NCBI GenBank assembly: GCA_963669155.1
Contig: OZ022576.1
Span: 9,341,210-9,405,209, forward strand
Direction of reading: 5' to 3'
Length of the DNA: 64,000 nt
Source: Arbacia lixula
Lineage: Eukaryota; Echinodermata; Echinoidea; Arbacioida; Arbaciidae
Of the stretch, positions 11,324-25,580 are shown piece by piece. The notes beneath the pieces were generated by a model, which was not told the DNA's origin, did not search any database, and saw nothing but the letters and a program-made list of their open reading frames with translations. A program made the position numbers and the translations under genes. Every line of letters begins with the position of its first letter. Positions within the stretch are counted from its first letter, which is position 1.

Positions 11324-14300
11324 TGTACTGGATAACTTGCTTGGAATAAATCTGACGCGCTTGTAGAGCCAACATTCTACCCTCTCTGAACACTCATTTC
11401 TCAGGATCTTGGCGTCGACAATCGCCGCTTCACTTTTGACGGCCAAGTCTCCATCGTAATGGAGTGCGAGGCCGACACGGACGTCATCGTCCTCCACATC
11501 AACAACATCACTATTAAGAACTACGCACTAGCAGAGAAGTCGGGCACCGAGATCCAAATCACGAGATGGGAGGAGGACACCACCTACCAGTTCGCTCGGT
11601 TCTACGTCAACGGCATGTTGAAGGCTGGCACGGGCTACGTGCTCGACATCGACTACGTGGGTGAGCTCTCCGACGGGCTCTCCGGTTTCTACCGCAGTAG
11701 CTACACGGAGGGAACAGAAACAATGTAAGTGTGCCGCGGCTGGATAGAGCTGAGATAGAAAGGAACATGAGGAGGAGGGGGAGGAGAAGGAAGAAGTGGA
11801 GGAGGAGGAGAAAGAAGAAGAGGAGGAGGAGAAAGAGGAGGAGGAAGAGGAGGAGGAGGAGGGGGGGAGGAGGAGGAGGGGAGGAGGAGGAGGAGGAAGA
11901 AGAGGAGGAGAACGGGAAGGATAATTGATCTATTGACCCAACTCGGTCTAAAAACTTGTTTTCACTGGGGTCGTGCAATAATAAGGCAATTTAAAAAGAG
12001 AAACACACACTATGAATATAACAGAAATAAACATTATTTAGAGTACTTAAAGTAGAAGTGATGAAAGGGGAGGAGAAAGAAGGCAAGGTGGAAGAGACGA
12101 GGCGTAAGACAAAAAGGAGGAGGAAGAGAAGGAGGAATATAAGAAAAATGTGAAGCAATACAAGAAGTGGAAACAGTAAGTAGCAGAAATTGGCAGAATA
12201 GAGAGAAAAAAAAAGACAAAAAGAATGACAATATAAGTGTACCTGATTTCTATATGGGCTCTAAGTCGGGAAAATTTGATACATATTTGGCAAAACCTAA
12301 TGAACGTCGCATGTGTTTACCAACACTGGCGATCTTTTCATAAGAAACGTATACTGTTTTATTTGTCCTCTTTGAATGGGTGTCTATGTCCTCGTGACAC
12401 ACTGTTAGAACGTAATTCCGAAGATTGCTCCCTAGACAAACGGCTACTCCATTTACTCCATGTCTCATAGTTCTGACCTCCCTACAGTGTTACGGCGTTC
12501 CACTCACCACTTGGCACCGGTTGTTCCTAAGTAAACACGGTAGATTAGATTATAGCGTGCTTGATATTAATGCATGGGCAATAAAACGGTTTAAAATTGG
12601 GGGAAAAGGTAGTGAAGAAGTAGAGGATAAAGGCCGTGTTTATCAACTTTTCAGAAATTTAAACACCATTTAAAAAAATGGTGCGTTTATCAACTCCAAA
12701 GGCCTTTACGAACGCGTTTTCAAACGCGTTTCCAAACGCGTTTAAATTTCGGTGCGTTTATCAACTCGATCGCCCAATTCGAAAACCGGCCTTGTCACCG
12801 AAAACAAGTGGTTTAAACGCGTTTCAAAACAGCTTTGCGTTTATCTCGCTTCTTTAAACGCGTTTAAAATTTAAACGCGTTTAGGATCGTACAAATTTGC
12901 GTGTTTCAAAACAGCTTTCCAAACCCCCTAATCAAAACACCTTTGCGTTTATCAACTCGTTTAAACGCGTTTAAAAAAATTAAAACGCGTTTGGAAACCT
13001 TAATTCTACCCCAAAAAAGAGTTGATAAACACGCCCTTTAAAAAGCCAAAAATGAACAGGAATAGGGGGCCATGAAGAGAAAGAGAAGAATGTGGAAAAG
13101 AGTAGGAAGAATATGGTGTGGATAAGTAAGTAAGGGAGGGTGGAAGTGGAGACGAGTAATGAGCTGCTAAAATGTAACCCGCCGCTCATGAGTAACTTGC
13201 CGCTTAAGTTACTGAAAAAATATATCACGTGAGGGACCATCTTTTTCTAGTGACTTTGGCGGCAAGTTACACTTCATGGGCAGGTTACACTTTAGCAGCT
13301 CAACAAACGATGCTATTCCTGTTTAAGTTGATGCTAGAAGTTGTGCCTGTGTATCAGACAAATATATCACTATTCTAACTGTTCTAGGGTGGCGCCGGAA
13401 CCACAAACAATTATTGATCGGCTTTATCCACTTGTATCTCCTTTGTATTCAACCTAGGCAGTGTAAGGTCCGTAGTGTATTCCCTGGCGGTTGTCATCTT
13501 ACTAGTGTTCATGTGAATGTTGATATATGTTGGAGTATAAAACCCACCTGAAGAACAGACTGTGTCTGAAATGGGCCACATTCACGACCGATCATAAAAG
13601 GATGTTCCGGTCTAATTTAAAGTTGCTCTCAACAATAACAGAACCAGCTGAGAAGCCTTGCAAATGTAGTTTGAATGAAATCGGAGAAAAAGAAGAATGT
13701 CATTATTGTTTCAATGATGCATAGATCGGTATTTTTTTGGAGGCACATTCGTCACGAGGCTGTGGTATCATAGGCGCACTTTCCCGCATGTTGTGATATC
13801 CACAATTTTAAATGTTTTCTCCAATAATATAGTCTCCATATGTTTCGCTCCAATTTGTAATGATGATAGCATGTTACTGCATGTTAGGACGCACCTTAAA
13901 AAAGTATTTTGTGTCTTAAGTAGAGCAGCCGCTTTTCTAGCGTGGAAAGGGTAAAACCAGTCTCAATCACCAGTCCCATCCTTCACCCCCTTTCCCTAGA
14001 TGGTTAGCTACTTCCCAGATGCAGCCCACCGACGCCCGCCGCGCTCTCCCGTGCATGGACGAGCCCGATCTTAGGGCTATCTTCTACACGGAGATCATCC
14101 ACCGCAACGACATGGTCGCCCTGTCCAATGGCATCGAGATCTCCGAGATCCCCGTCGACAGCAACTGGACTACCACCAAATTCAAGGCGACGCCGAAGAT
14201 GCCCACCTACCTGCTCGCGTTCGTCGTCGGCTATTTTAATAAAACCCAGAAGTATACCGAGAATGGCGTGAGGGTGAGTTCCGCTCGTTTTAGTTCGCGT

Positions 14301-15421
14301 AGTAAAATAAAGACTGTCGATATCGGCACCACTGTAGAGTCCTACTTGAGGTGTCCCCAAGACATCAACAGGAGATATGCTTAGCTTGCGGCCACTACCT
14401 TGCGTACAGTATAATGCGCGCAAATGTGTTTTCCTATCCCGCGAATTCGATCAAATATGATAGTATAACTAAAGCGTGACCATAACCTTAACCCTAGTAC
14501 TAATTTGCGCAAAGTCATGATTTCTATGTCATTTTTAAATCGGCGTCACGAAGTTCTTTGGCACGTGAATTGGTGCATGCTTGTATTATTGCATGTATGC
14601 AATGGTGTCCCCTACACGAATTATGTCATTGCAGACACCGCAGTGCTGGCGATGTAGGCCTACATCTCCTAAAGTTACAAGGGATGATCGGCGATACCAA
14701 ACCTATTTTATCTGCAACGTGATTTATTTGTCAACGAGCAAAATACTCACGTATGCGCTCATGTTACGAAGGATTATGGAGTTGTGATAAATCTAATATG
14801 AAAAAGAAAATGAAGACAAATATGAAATGAGTCGATTTGATCTTAAGAACGGGAGTTATTTCTTGACCGCAGTGCAAAAAAAAATTTCAACGCGTTTGAG
14901 GCACATCCGCTGATTCCCCCGTATTATGGATATCAACCTTAATAATAATTGGAGGTTTCATCTGATCTCTCCCATTCTCTTTTACCATCCCTTCTTCTCA
15001 TCTTCTCTACGTCCCTACTCATCTCCTGTCCCTTCCTTACCCTTTCATCCGCTCTCACGGTATATTCTTTCCCCGTCCCTCTCATCTTATATACGTCCCC
15101 TCCCACCCCACCCTCCTATCTCATGCTCCCTTCTCTCCTCCTCTTTCACCCCCTCCCTCCAATTTTCTCCACCTTACCCCCTCATGTTACCCCCTTTTCT
15201 CTTGCCCCTGCTTGCCCTTTCATGTGCGATCCTGTAGTTCCGCGTTTGGTCCAGGCCAGAAGCTGTTGAATCCACTAGATACGCTCTGGACATTGGAGCT
15301 AATATCACCACCTACTTCGAGCAGTACTTCAATACCGAATTCCCTCTTGAAAAGCAAGGTAAGTAGACAAGTAATATTATTGTGTCTAATGTGTGTGTTT
15401 TATGGTGTGGTGTTGTTAGGC

Positions 15422-15466
<45 letters not shown>

Positions 15467-18400
15467 TCTGTGTGTTTGTGTGTGTGTTTGTGTACGTGTA
15501 TGTATGTACGTGAGCGAGTGAGTGTATCTAGACGACCTTTTATTATTTTATTGTTATTTGTCGTTGTTAATTTCATAATGTTGGTGTATGTTTGTGCTAT
15601 TTATGTATGCTCTGTAAAGTTTGTCACACAGGACATGTTAACTTGGTTGCCAAGCGCAATGAAATTTATTACGCGCGATGTGACATATTTGTCAGTATCA
15701 TATTTTTAAAAAAATGTCCAATTCCGTCGCCTCACGCAGACATGATAGCTGTGCCTGACTTTTCGGCTGGAGCTATGGAGAACTGGGGCTTGATCATCTA
15801 TCGTGAGACTGCCCTCCTCTATGACGATAAGGTCAACTCAGCCAGCAACAAGCAACGTGTTGCCGTCGTTGTCTCCCACGAGTTGGCTCATCAGGTTAGA
15901 AACTTGCCTTGATTCTTCTTGATTCTTCTTTTTCTTTTCCTTTTTCTTCTATTACTTCTTCTTATTCTCTTTCTCTCCTACTTGCTGTCATTCTCCTTCT
16001 TATTTTCTTTCTTATTTTCATTCTAATTATTCTCTTCTTCTTCTTCTCCTTCTCCTCTTTCTTCTTCCTTTACTTTTCTTCTTCTTCATCTTCTTTTTCT
16101 CCTTCTTCTTCTCACTCTTCCTTTTTCTTCTTCTCCTTCTTCTTCTTCTCTCCTTCTTCTTTGTCTTCTTCTTCTTCTTCTTCTCCTCCTCCTCCTCCTT
16201 CTTCTTCTACCATTCTTCTTGATAGTTAATGAACACTCCCTTTACGACTACTATTTTGGCATTTCATCGATATCGTTACACACTTTAGTCTACTGTACAA
16301 TAATGTAGTCGATGTTATTGATGTTACTGCTGTTCTTAACTTGATATTCGCCAGCGAGCCAGTGTTACACCAACCATACAACTTCCAAAGAGTCCAACCT
16401 TCGTCTCGGAGAGAAGGAATTAACGGTTATGGTAATGTTTGTGTTCCCCTCTACCCCAGTGGTTCGGTAACCTGGTGACGCCTATCTGGTGGGATGATCT
16501 GTGGCTGAACGAGGGGTTTGCCAGCTACGTGGAGTACCTAGGAGTAGACTACACCGAACCAACCTGGGAAATGGTAAGCCGCCGATACCGACCCGTCTTC
16601 ATCTTTCATCAATTCCTTCAGCTGAATATCAGTTACACCATGCGAAGTGCAATACACTTCCCTCCACAATTAACTATGTCTTGCATGACCAACCGTAACT
16701 ATTGATGAACCATTGATTTCAAAGACATAATAAAAATATATATTTTTAGATGTTTATTCGTCAATTGACAATGTTGCTGTTCTATTTCTTGACAGTTATT
16801 TCGTGTTTTTGTAAACTACTAATTTTGTCGAATATGATTATTAACAAATATATACGTGATATGCATGCTTGTAAAAAAAACATACTTCTGTTAAATGTAC
16901 GGAATATGCAATAAAAAGCCCCAGTGGAGGGGAAACATACTAGTAGAAACAGTAATGATAATAGAAATATATGATTCAATTAGTATCATCACCGACATCG
17001 GGACTAGTGGAAATCATCTTGACCTCTTGTCGTTCTGTTTTTTCTTCTGGTCAGACGGAGCAGTTTGTTGTTGCAGACCTGCAGGATGTCTTTGAGCCGG
17101 ACTCGCTCGGCACATCTCACCCGGTCCGTGTGCCGGTCAACTCCCCTGATGAGATCAACGAGATCTTCGACTCCATCTCTTACAGCAAGGTGCGCCACAA
17201 AATTCTCTCACTACCACGAGCTCATGACTAACTTACAAATCAATAAGCTCTGCACACTTTGGCACTGAGAGGCTTAAAGTTACAGTCAACTGGCTTAGCC
17301 CTCTGTAGATTACGCTGTAAAACCTGTACCCAGGCTGTTCCTAGAATGCAGTTTCCAGCCAAGACCCGGCCAAGGGCTATATCCAATGACAACGCTTATA
17401 TGGCTCTATTGAAAGCCTTATAGCTAGCTAACTTGGCCAATCATAATGTAGTTGTAGTAACACTTTTAGAGAAGAGAATGATGTTGATGATACTGCTACC
17501 ACAACTACGTTTGGTATCGGACATTAGTGTTGTCGTTTTGATTCACACACAATTATTTAGACACATTTACATACATTCTATAGCGGAGATGTTTGTCTAA
17601 AAGTGAAGAAGTGAACATTTACTGCACTTCCCATTCCCTGTGTTGTGCAAAAGCCAATGGAGAACAGACATTATGTCATCCATTTTGATGTTCGTTTCTG
17701 GTTACAAGCAACGTCGCTCTCGCGAAGTTTCGCTGGTACGACGTTGTCTAAATGGTTATACAGTTGTCGTAGGCACTCTCAATGCGATTCGCCACCTCGG
17801 GTTGCTCCGCCCAGAAAGTGTAGAACCACTTAAATCTGTTACCCTCTCCTCTCTTTCTCCCTCCTCTGGTTTCTCATGTGACATCCTCTTTTAGTACTCA
17901 TTCGATTTCTGCCGTAGAAACGCTAACTTGTACATTTCTCTTTCCTTTCCACTACGCCCTCACCCCCATGCCCCTAACCCAGGGAGCCTCTATCATCCGG
18001 ATGTTGAACAACTTCCTCACCGAGGAAGTCTTCCTGGACGGTCTCAGCTACTACCTCAACACCCACAAGGAAGGCAACGCCGATTCCGACGACCTCTGGT
18101 TTGCGCTCACAAGGGTAAGGCCATGGTCACAACCAGTGCATGTTTATGCACAAGTGTCCGCAGCTTGCGTTTAGTCCAGATACTGGCCGTATTTTATCGT
18201 CCGCCTCTTCTCCCACACGCATTACGCCACTGATTCACATAGTACGCACACCGCGCCAGACCACTGATTGCGCGACTCCACGAATCTGTCCGCCCGCGAA
18301 AAAATGGTTTTAGTAGCTGAGAAAGTGGAGGGCAGACAAATACATCTAGTTGTGCGTGTCCGCAATGCGTATGTACGTATACAGCGCTTCAACTAAAACC

Positions 18401-21400
18401 GTCCAGGCAGTGGACTGCTTGCGTTAGGTGCTGGCCAGCATGAGTGCGGCTATCATGCACGCCACCTTGTAGATCAGATGATAGTCCAGATACTGGCCGT
18501 ATTTTATCTTCCGCCTCTTCTCCCACACACATTACGCCACTGATTCACATAGTACGCACACCGCGCCAGACCACTGTGATTGCGCGACTCCACGAATCTG
18601 TCCGCCCGAGAAAAATCAGGGTGATTTTTTTTTGTATGTGATGCGCCACCAACGTTCGTTGCCGGCGGATTGCTAAATACAGTCCAGGGGGTGGACTAAT
18701 CAGATGACCGCAGGGTGTGCGGCTATGTATGTTGTCCAGATTGCACGCCCACTGCCCCGTAGATGTTCGGTGAACGCGCAACTACCGCGCTATAAACTTG
18801 GGTCTGGGTATCTTGCCAAACCTTGCAGACATCACAAAATGAACCTACACCTTAGTGCTCTTTGTTCGAAAAAGAAAAAGATGAACTTCTTTCCCCTTTA
18901 GACCTTTAGGCCCGGTCCCAGTGACATTTAGGATGGATTGCGCATAAATTGCGGATAAAATTTGATTACAGACGCTAAACATCCGCAATATTCGTAAAGT
19001 ATGCTGTTTTAAGACGGTTATTTTCCGCACATGTCCGTAATCATCCGCAAAGGCACATTTTTCCGTTCCCAGGACTTTTGGGCTGCCCAAAACTCCTGGG
19101 AGCGGAAATCATCCGGTTTATATGCGCAATGCATACGCAATGCATACTCAATGTATGCGCTGAATTTTCGCAGTTATCCTGTGATATCCGCAACGGACAT
19201 GGGATTGCGGATACGTAGCGGACTGGGATAGAATGCGAAATGCCTAATACGACTTTGTACCAAGCTATAATAATTTATAAAGAATACTTACAGACTGGTC
19301 ACGAATAGTGCGTTTGTATTACGACTGTTTCGCGAACAATTACTATACAAATGTTACAGAAATGAAATTTGACCGCCATATTAAGAATAGTTGTGTAGAA
19401 TATAGGATGTTGCCATGGATCATCACGGACATTTGATAGTTGCAGCCATCCAACAACATAAAAATCCCGGATGTCATTGCCATATTGCCCCTGCCACTTT
19501 AATTGTGTTTTTGTTAATAAAAGTATAACCCCCCCCCCCCCCCACCGTGTGTCGCCAGATAGAATATTACACTTATACCATGGACGTACCTAATTCCAGA
19601 TAGTGCAGAGCTATAATAATCATAGCTTATCACCTCAACGAGATTTTACAAGAGGTTGGAATTATTTTCAGGTATTCGTTGACAGACGGACACACACACA
19701 GACACACATACAAACATGCACACACGGACACTTATGGAATATGCCCATACACTTCAATACACATACATACTCCTTTCATATTAACCATACATCATTGTTT
19801 CATGTGGAAGAGGTAAATTAAGCCAAAGGCTCGATTTATGTTTGTATCCCCTCTTAAACCCCATCAATATCCTCATATTCTTTTGAGAATTGCTATTCGA
19901 TGTGAAGCTACATTTTGAATTTGATTTTATTAAAAAATTGTAATATGGTATTTTATAACGTTTTATGTGTTAACAAGTAATTAATAGTGGAAAATAAATT
20001 TTCATGATCGGAAAACACAAAAACTGATAAAACAAAAATAAGTATTAAATCTCAGTACCTTCTTTAATTTTGTTCAAGATCAACATTTTGAAAAAGCATT
20101 AACATGTATATAAAAGTGTAACATCGCATGCAAAACATCAAATAAACAAGTGTATTTTACGTAACGCAGATAAATAAGACATAAAACATCGAAACAAACA
20201 TTTATTATCTTTTTTCATTGATACTATATAAAAGATAAGGTAATATGGTTCTATTTCTGAACTAGCCCATTCATTCATGTGGTCTTAAAAAAAAAACATT
20301 CATGAACTTTCCATGGAATGAAAACAAAAATTTTAAAAAAAATATTCTTTTCTGTTCATCTTCGCTGAAGAGTGGAGTGCTCTTTTTTTATATGGTCTCG
20401 ATTCCAATGTATCACATTCGCAATGCGACCGTTGTTTCCACACAACGTGCGCATTGCATTCTCTATGCATACGTAATACTTCCGCAATAATCGTTTAGCA
20501 TCCTATTTTTGTCCGCAATACATGTGTTATACTTCCGCATTACTTTCGTTACATTTTCGCAATGTCTGCAGTACATTCCACAATTTTACAAGCAATATCC
20601 CTCGTAAAATAGCATTCGCAAGGTAATTCGTTTTTATTCGTGATATTTCCGCTTTTGATCGCAATTTGTTCGCTGTACATCTTTTATGTATCCGCAATTT
20701 TAAAGCGGATTTTTTTATTTCTTCTGCCAAATTTAATGCGGATGACAACGAATGACCGAAATTTGTATTCGCAATTCATGCGTAATTCAACTTCCCCCCA
20801 GTGGGACCGGGCCTTCATGATGTTGCGCTATATAAAATAGGCTATTTTGTTCCTATCTCTGGTATGAGTATGTGCACTACCCCTCTCTTGTTCTTCCCCA
20901 GGCCGATGAGAACGTTGGAGGCAATGACGTCAAGAAGATCATGGACACCTGGACGCTCCAGATGGGCTACCCCGTGGTCGACATCCGCCGCATCAGCTCC
21001 ACTCAGTTCAACGCCTCTCAGGAACACTTCCTCGTCAACCCCGACGGAGGCGTGGACGATCGCTATGGCGATGTAGGGTAAGCGCGGTGAGGGCGGGGCG
21101 GGGCAGGGCTGGCAGGGCGGGGCAGAACGGGGCAGGATTAATCAGGATGCTGGTAAATAGTGGTGATGGGTTAGGGTGGGGTCGTACAGCCACATCAGAT
21201 AACACGATTTTCCCATGATTCGGCAGTCGCATACTGAAAATGTTACGCTTCCTTCTTGTACAAATCCAAAGACCGGATCCTGCTCATCGAAGAGTCGTTT
21301 GACAACTCGGACAGTGTTGCCTGCTGCTGCCTGAACATCCTCCGTAGTTTACTGCTGAAATCCACTACTTCACCACGGGGGAGCTGACTGGGGTCCGCCC

Positions 21401-24400
21401 CCACATTTTAACCTATAAAGAGAAAGAGAAGAAGAAGTGGAAGGAATTTGAAAGGAGGACAAGGAAGGGATACAGAAAATTAGAATGAGAAGAAGTAGGA
21501 GAAGCAGTATTCCACAAGGAATTACATGTACCACGAAGCCATCTATTCTCGCTGCCAGGAATCTACACTGAATCTAGCTATTTTCTTCCCGTTCGTTATG
21601 CTGATCTTAATTTCAATAGCTAACGCAATCATGATTTATTTTTTTCTCACAGATGGCTTGGACAAATAGTATTGTAATTTGGCTTACTATTTTTTGCACT
21701 CACAGTGCAGATGCAGAGAAACCACATATTTCGCATTTTAAATGTAAATTTTCTCATCTCTCTCCCTCTTTCTCTCTCTCTTCCTACCTGTCTCTGCCTC
21801 TCTGTCTGTCTCTCTCAGCTACCTGTGGTACGTCTATCTAACCTTCACACAAAAAACAGGCTTGAACACCGAAATGCCCGAAGCCGTCTGGATCGAGAAG
21901 GAGCCATGGGGTAAGCATGAGCTGCGGTGTTGCCCTCATCTCTGGGGTGGTTTTCTGAAGAAAACTTAAGTCCCAAACTGTCTTAGCTCAGTCTGACCTA
22001 AGTCAGTTGGTATTCTGACAGAAAAATGCAGAGCAATGTGTGGGCAAAGGGGAAAGGGGGGGGGGGGGGAGGGTGTAGGGACTGTATTCCCCAATCCTGT
22101 TTGAAGTGCGCCACAATTGAATTATATATTTCTTTATAGTATATGATATGCGAACAAAAAAAATATAACAAGCACAATGTTCTACCACAGGAAACTTGGA
22201 AATAAGACTAGTGCATAGTGACTCTATCTACCGGAATGTATCAAGTAGTGATTGCCAATTTACCATGTTTTCTTTGTGACTGTGTGTGTTTGCCATGCAT
22301 ATATCTGTCATATAGATGTGATCCGAGCTATTTCTCTGTCTGTTTTCCTATATTGTACCTGTATGACTAATACAATGTTAACATACAAAATTGTTTATAC
22401 GGAGAACTTGTCTTTTCTAGGTGTCCACCTATTCATTTTTTATTGTTATTATTGAAGATATTGATCTCAGACAGTGAGGCCCAGCTCGTGATTTACATGA
22501 TACACTAACGCAGACATACGATTTAAACAGGAAGAGTTAAAATCAAATGTGGTGTTATTATACAATGTCATGTAAACTCGTAGTCCGACCCCCCCTCCCC
22601 CCCAAAAAAAAAAAATGAATAAAAAATAAAAAATGAATGAATAAGAAAATGAATAAATTTCTATAAAACATAGATAAATGAATGACAAAAGAATAATGAT
22701 AAATACAAAAAATAATATAAATTAATCAAACAGTGAATGTAAGAACAGTACTTCAATTTTTTTTAAGTATGGCCTGGCTTCCATCCTGTCGGGCATTGCT
22801 GATCCAAACTTAAAAATAGAGTCTAATATTCTAAGACTAGTCAGTTTCCTTTTGCTATAGGGGGAGCTTGAGGAGAAATTGAGAATGATAAATTTACTGC
22901 AGCCTGACCCCTTCATTGTATAGTTTAGTTTAGAAATGCTCAACAGCCTGGAACACATGTTTTATGTAGTAAAAAGAGTAGCTCTGTTTTTTTTTTGTTA
23001 TTCAAAAGTATGGGATTCATGATGTGTGAAATGATATTTGTACTTTGATCTCTCATGATCTGTGCAGCACTGATGAACTATTCAGCCGATATGATGCCTG
23101 GCGATTGGTTCTTGGCAAACATCAGGCAGTATGGCTTCTACAGGGTCAACTACGATGATGAGAACTGGGCGTTGCTAAGCCAACAGCTGGAGACTGGTCA
23201 TGAAGTAATTGTTTGTCCCTTTTTAAATTAATTCATAAGATTCCCCGAAATTTCGTTATGATGATTATAACGTGTAAAATAATGGTAATAATGATGATGA
23301 TCATAACAATAGCGATATGTTACCTTATAATGAGTGCCCCCCTCTCCCTTTCTCTGTCCTTCTCTTTGTGTCTCTCTGTCTCTCTATCTCTCTCTCTCTC
23401 TCTGATTGGTTGATGCATGCATGATATAACTTTTAAAGGTATAAAGGGTAGAACATTACTGGTTAAGACAACGCGACCCATCATCACTGAAGTGCCGTTC
23501 TCTCCATAACCACTGGTCCCATTCTTTACCACTTCTACCCCCCATTTTTAGAAATGAAGGATGTAATAAGAATAAGATAGGATAATAATGTGAATATTGT
23601 AATTTACTAGGTGTTCCCGGTCGAGAATCGCGCGCAGCTGATGAACGATGCCTTCAGCTTGGCCCGCGTGGGGCGCGTGTCGTACCCCATTGCCCTCAAC
23701 CTCACCTTGTACCTGGACCAAGAGGACGAGTACGTGCCATGGGAGTCTGCCCTGGGGGGTATAGCATACATCCGGGACATGTTCAGCAGATACTCCGGCT
23801 ATGGCCCGCTCGAGGTATTTCACCCAACCCCTCCCCGGGCCCCTCCCCCTCCCATCTCTCTTATTCACCACCACCCCTCCCCCACCCCACCCATCGACCA
23901 ATACGCCATTACTTTCATATTCAGCACCAAATAGTTGCTATGGTATCTTCGAAGTGATACCAGTTTTCATGCTGGTTTTATGAAGATGCTAAGATATATC
24001 CTGGATATGTTTAGCAGATACTCCGGTTATAGGCCACTCGGGGGTATTACCCCCGATCTTTCTTAACCCCTCCCCCTTTTCCTCCTTGTCCATATTTCAA
24101 TAACGCTTACATCATATCGATTTAGGATTTGCTTTCTAAGCTGAACACTGCGTTGCCGGCTTACATCTCATACTTCCTCTTTTGAAATTGTTCAAGTTCA
24201 AGAAAGGTCCATTCATGTGACATTTGGCAGCCGTGGGAGACTGACAGTCATTTCCATCGTATGAATATTTTGAATACATTGAGATGGTAACAATACCATT
24301 TAATAACATAAAATTACAGTTTAATTTAAGTATACAACAAGCAGATCTAGAATAAAACACATTGTTGAATTGAATTGTCAATTACCGAAATATACCCCTA

Positions 24401-25541
24401 TATTATCCCGTTTGCACCACAAGAGTAAAGTGAGGTCATGCTACAAACAATACTATTGGTCAATGCAAGTTTTGAGTGAAAATACAATTTCAGTTGAACG
24501 TCTTGGTTGTTCTTTCTTGTAGAGGTACATGCGCGCGCAGATCAAACCTTTGTACACGGATCTTGGCTGGAACGACTCACCAGAAGACGAACACTTGAGG
24601 CAGTATGTATCATTAATATAATGTATGTACGTATGTGTGTACGTGTGTGTGTGTGCGTGTGTGTGTGTGTCACTCACTCACTCACAAAAAAACTATACAG
24701 ATGTGCGTGGTTGTGTGTGATTGCATGCGTGTGTGTGTGCATTGTGTGTGTGTGCGTGTGTGCTGAAAATATATTGAAAGTTTTGGAAATATGTAATGCA
24801 ATTTTAACAAGTGGGAAATACAAAGGGAATGTATATGACTTCTACTCAGTGGATGTACAGGAATATAGTATTTCATTGAAGATTTTTGAAAATACAATGT
24901 TACTCAAAGATCTCCAATCCAGAAAGCTGTATGAAGTATTTGTTACAAAATTACAAGAATTATACACTTTACGAATTAAAGATAATCTTCATGATTTCAC
25001 ATTTTCAAAGAAAGAGATTACAGATATTTTTCTAAGACCACGAAGTACAACACTTCTAACAAAAGTCAGGGAATTTCAATATAAATTACTGCATGGAGCT
25101 ATCTATACAAAAGAAAACCTTTTTATGTTCGGGTTTGTTGATAATAATCAGTGTTCCTTTTGTGGCATTAAGGTAGAAACGTATCAACATGTATTCTGGG
25201 ATTGTGTGTATATCAAACCTTTATGGCAAAAAGTTATAGAAAGATTGGAAGCGATAGTTTTTGAAAATGCAGAGTGGATAGATATTCATGTAGGTATCAA
25301 GGGAAAAGATCCTAATATAAAATGTTGCAATACAGTCATTTTTATCTTAAAATACATTATTTTTCGATCTAGATCGGAGGGTGTAATTCCATCTCATGAG
25401 GTAATATTTAAAAATTATTTTAAAAAAAACGGAATATCGGAATGAAGAAAAAGAAATTGCTTTAAAAAGAAACAAGTTAGGATTACATCTGTTAAAATGG
25501 GAGAATGTTACCTTTTAAGAAATAGCACATAAGGTTAGAGT

Positions 25542-25580
<39 letters not shown>

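Noticed and set aside
24507..25445. A single 312-residue gene starting in the aminopeptidase exon-13 region
   Set aside because: It joins an out-of-frame exon, a GT repeat and a LINE remnant. Only the part after about 24761 is homologous, to zf-RVT.
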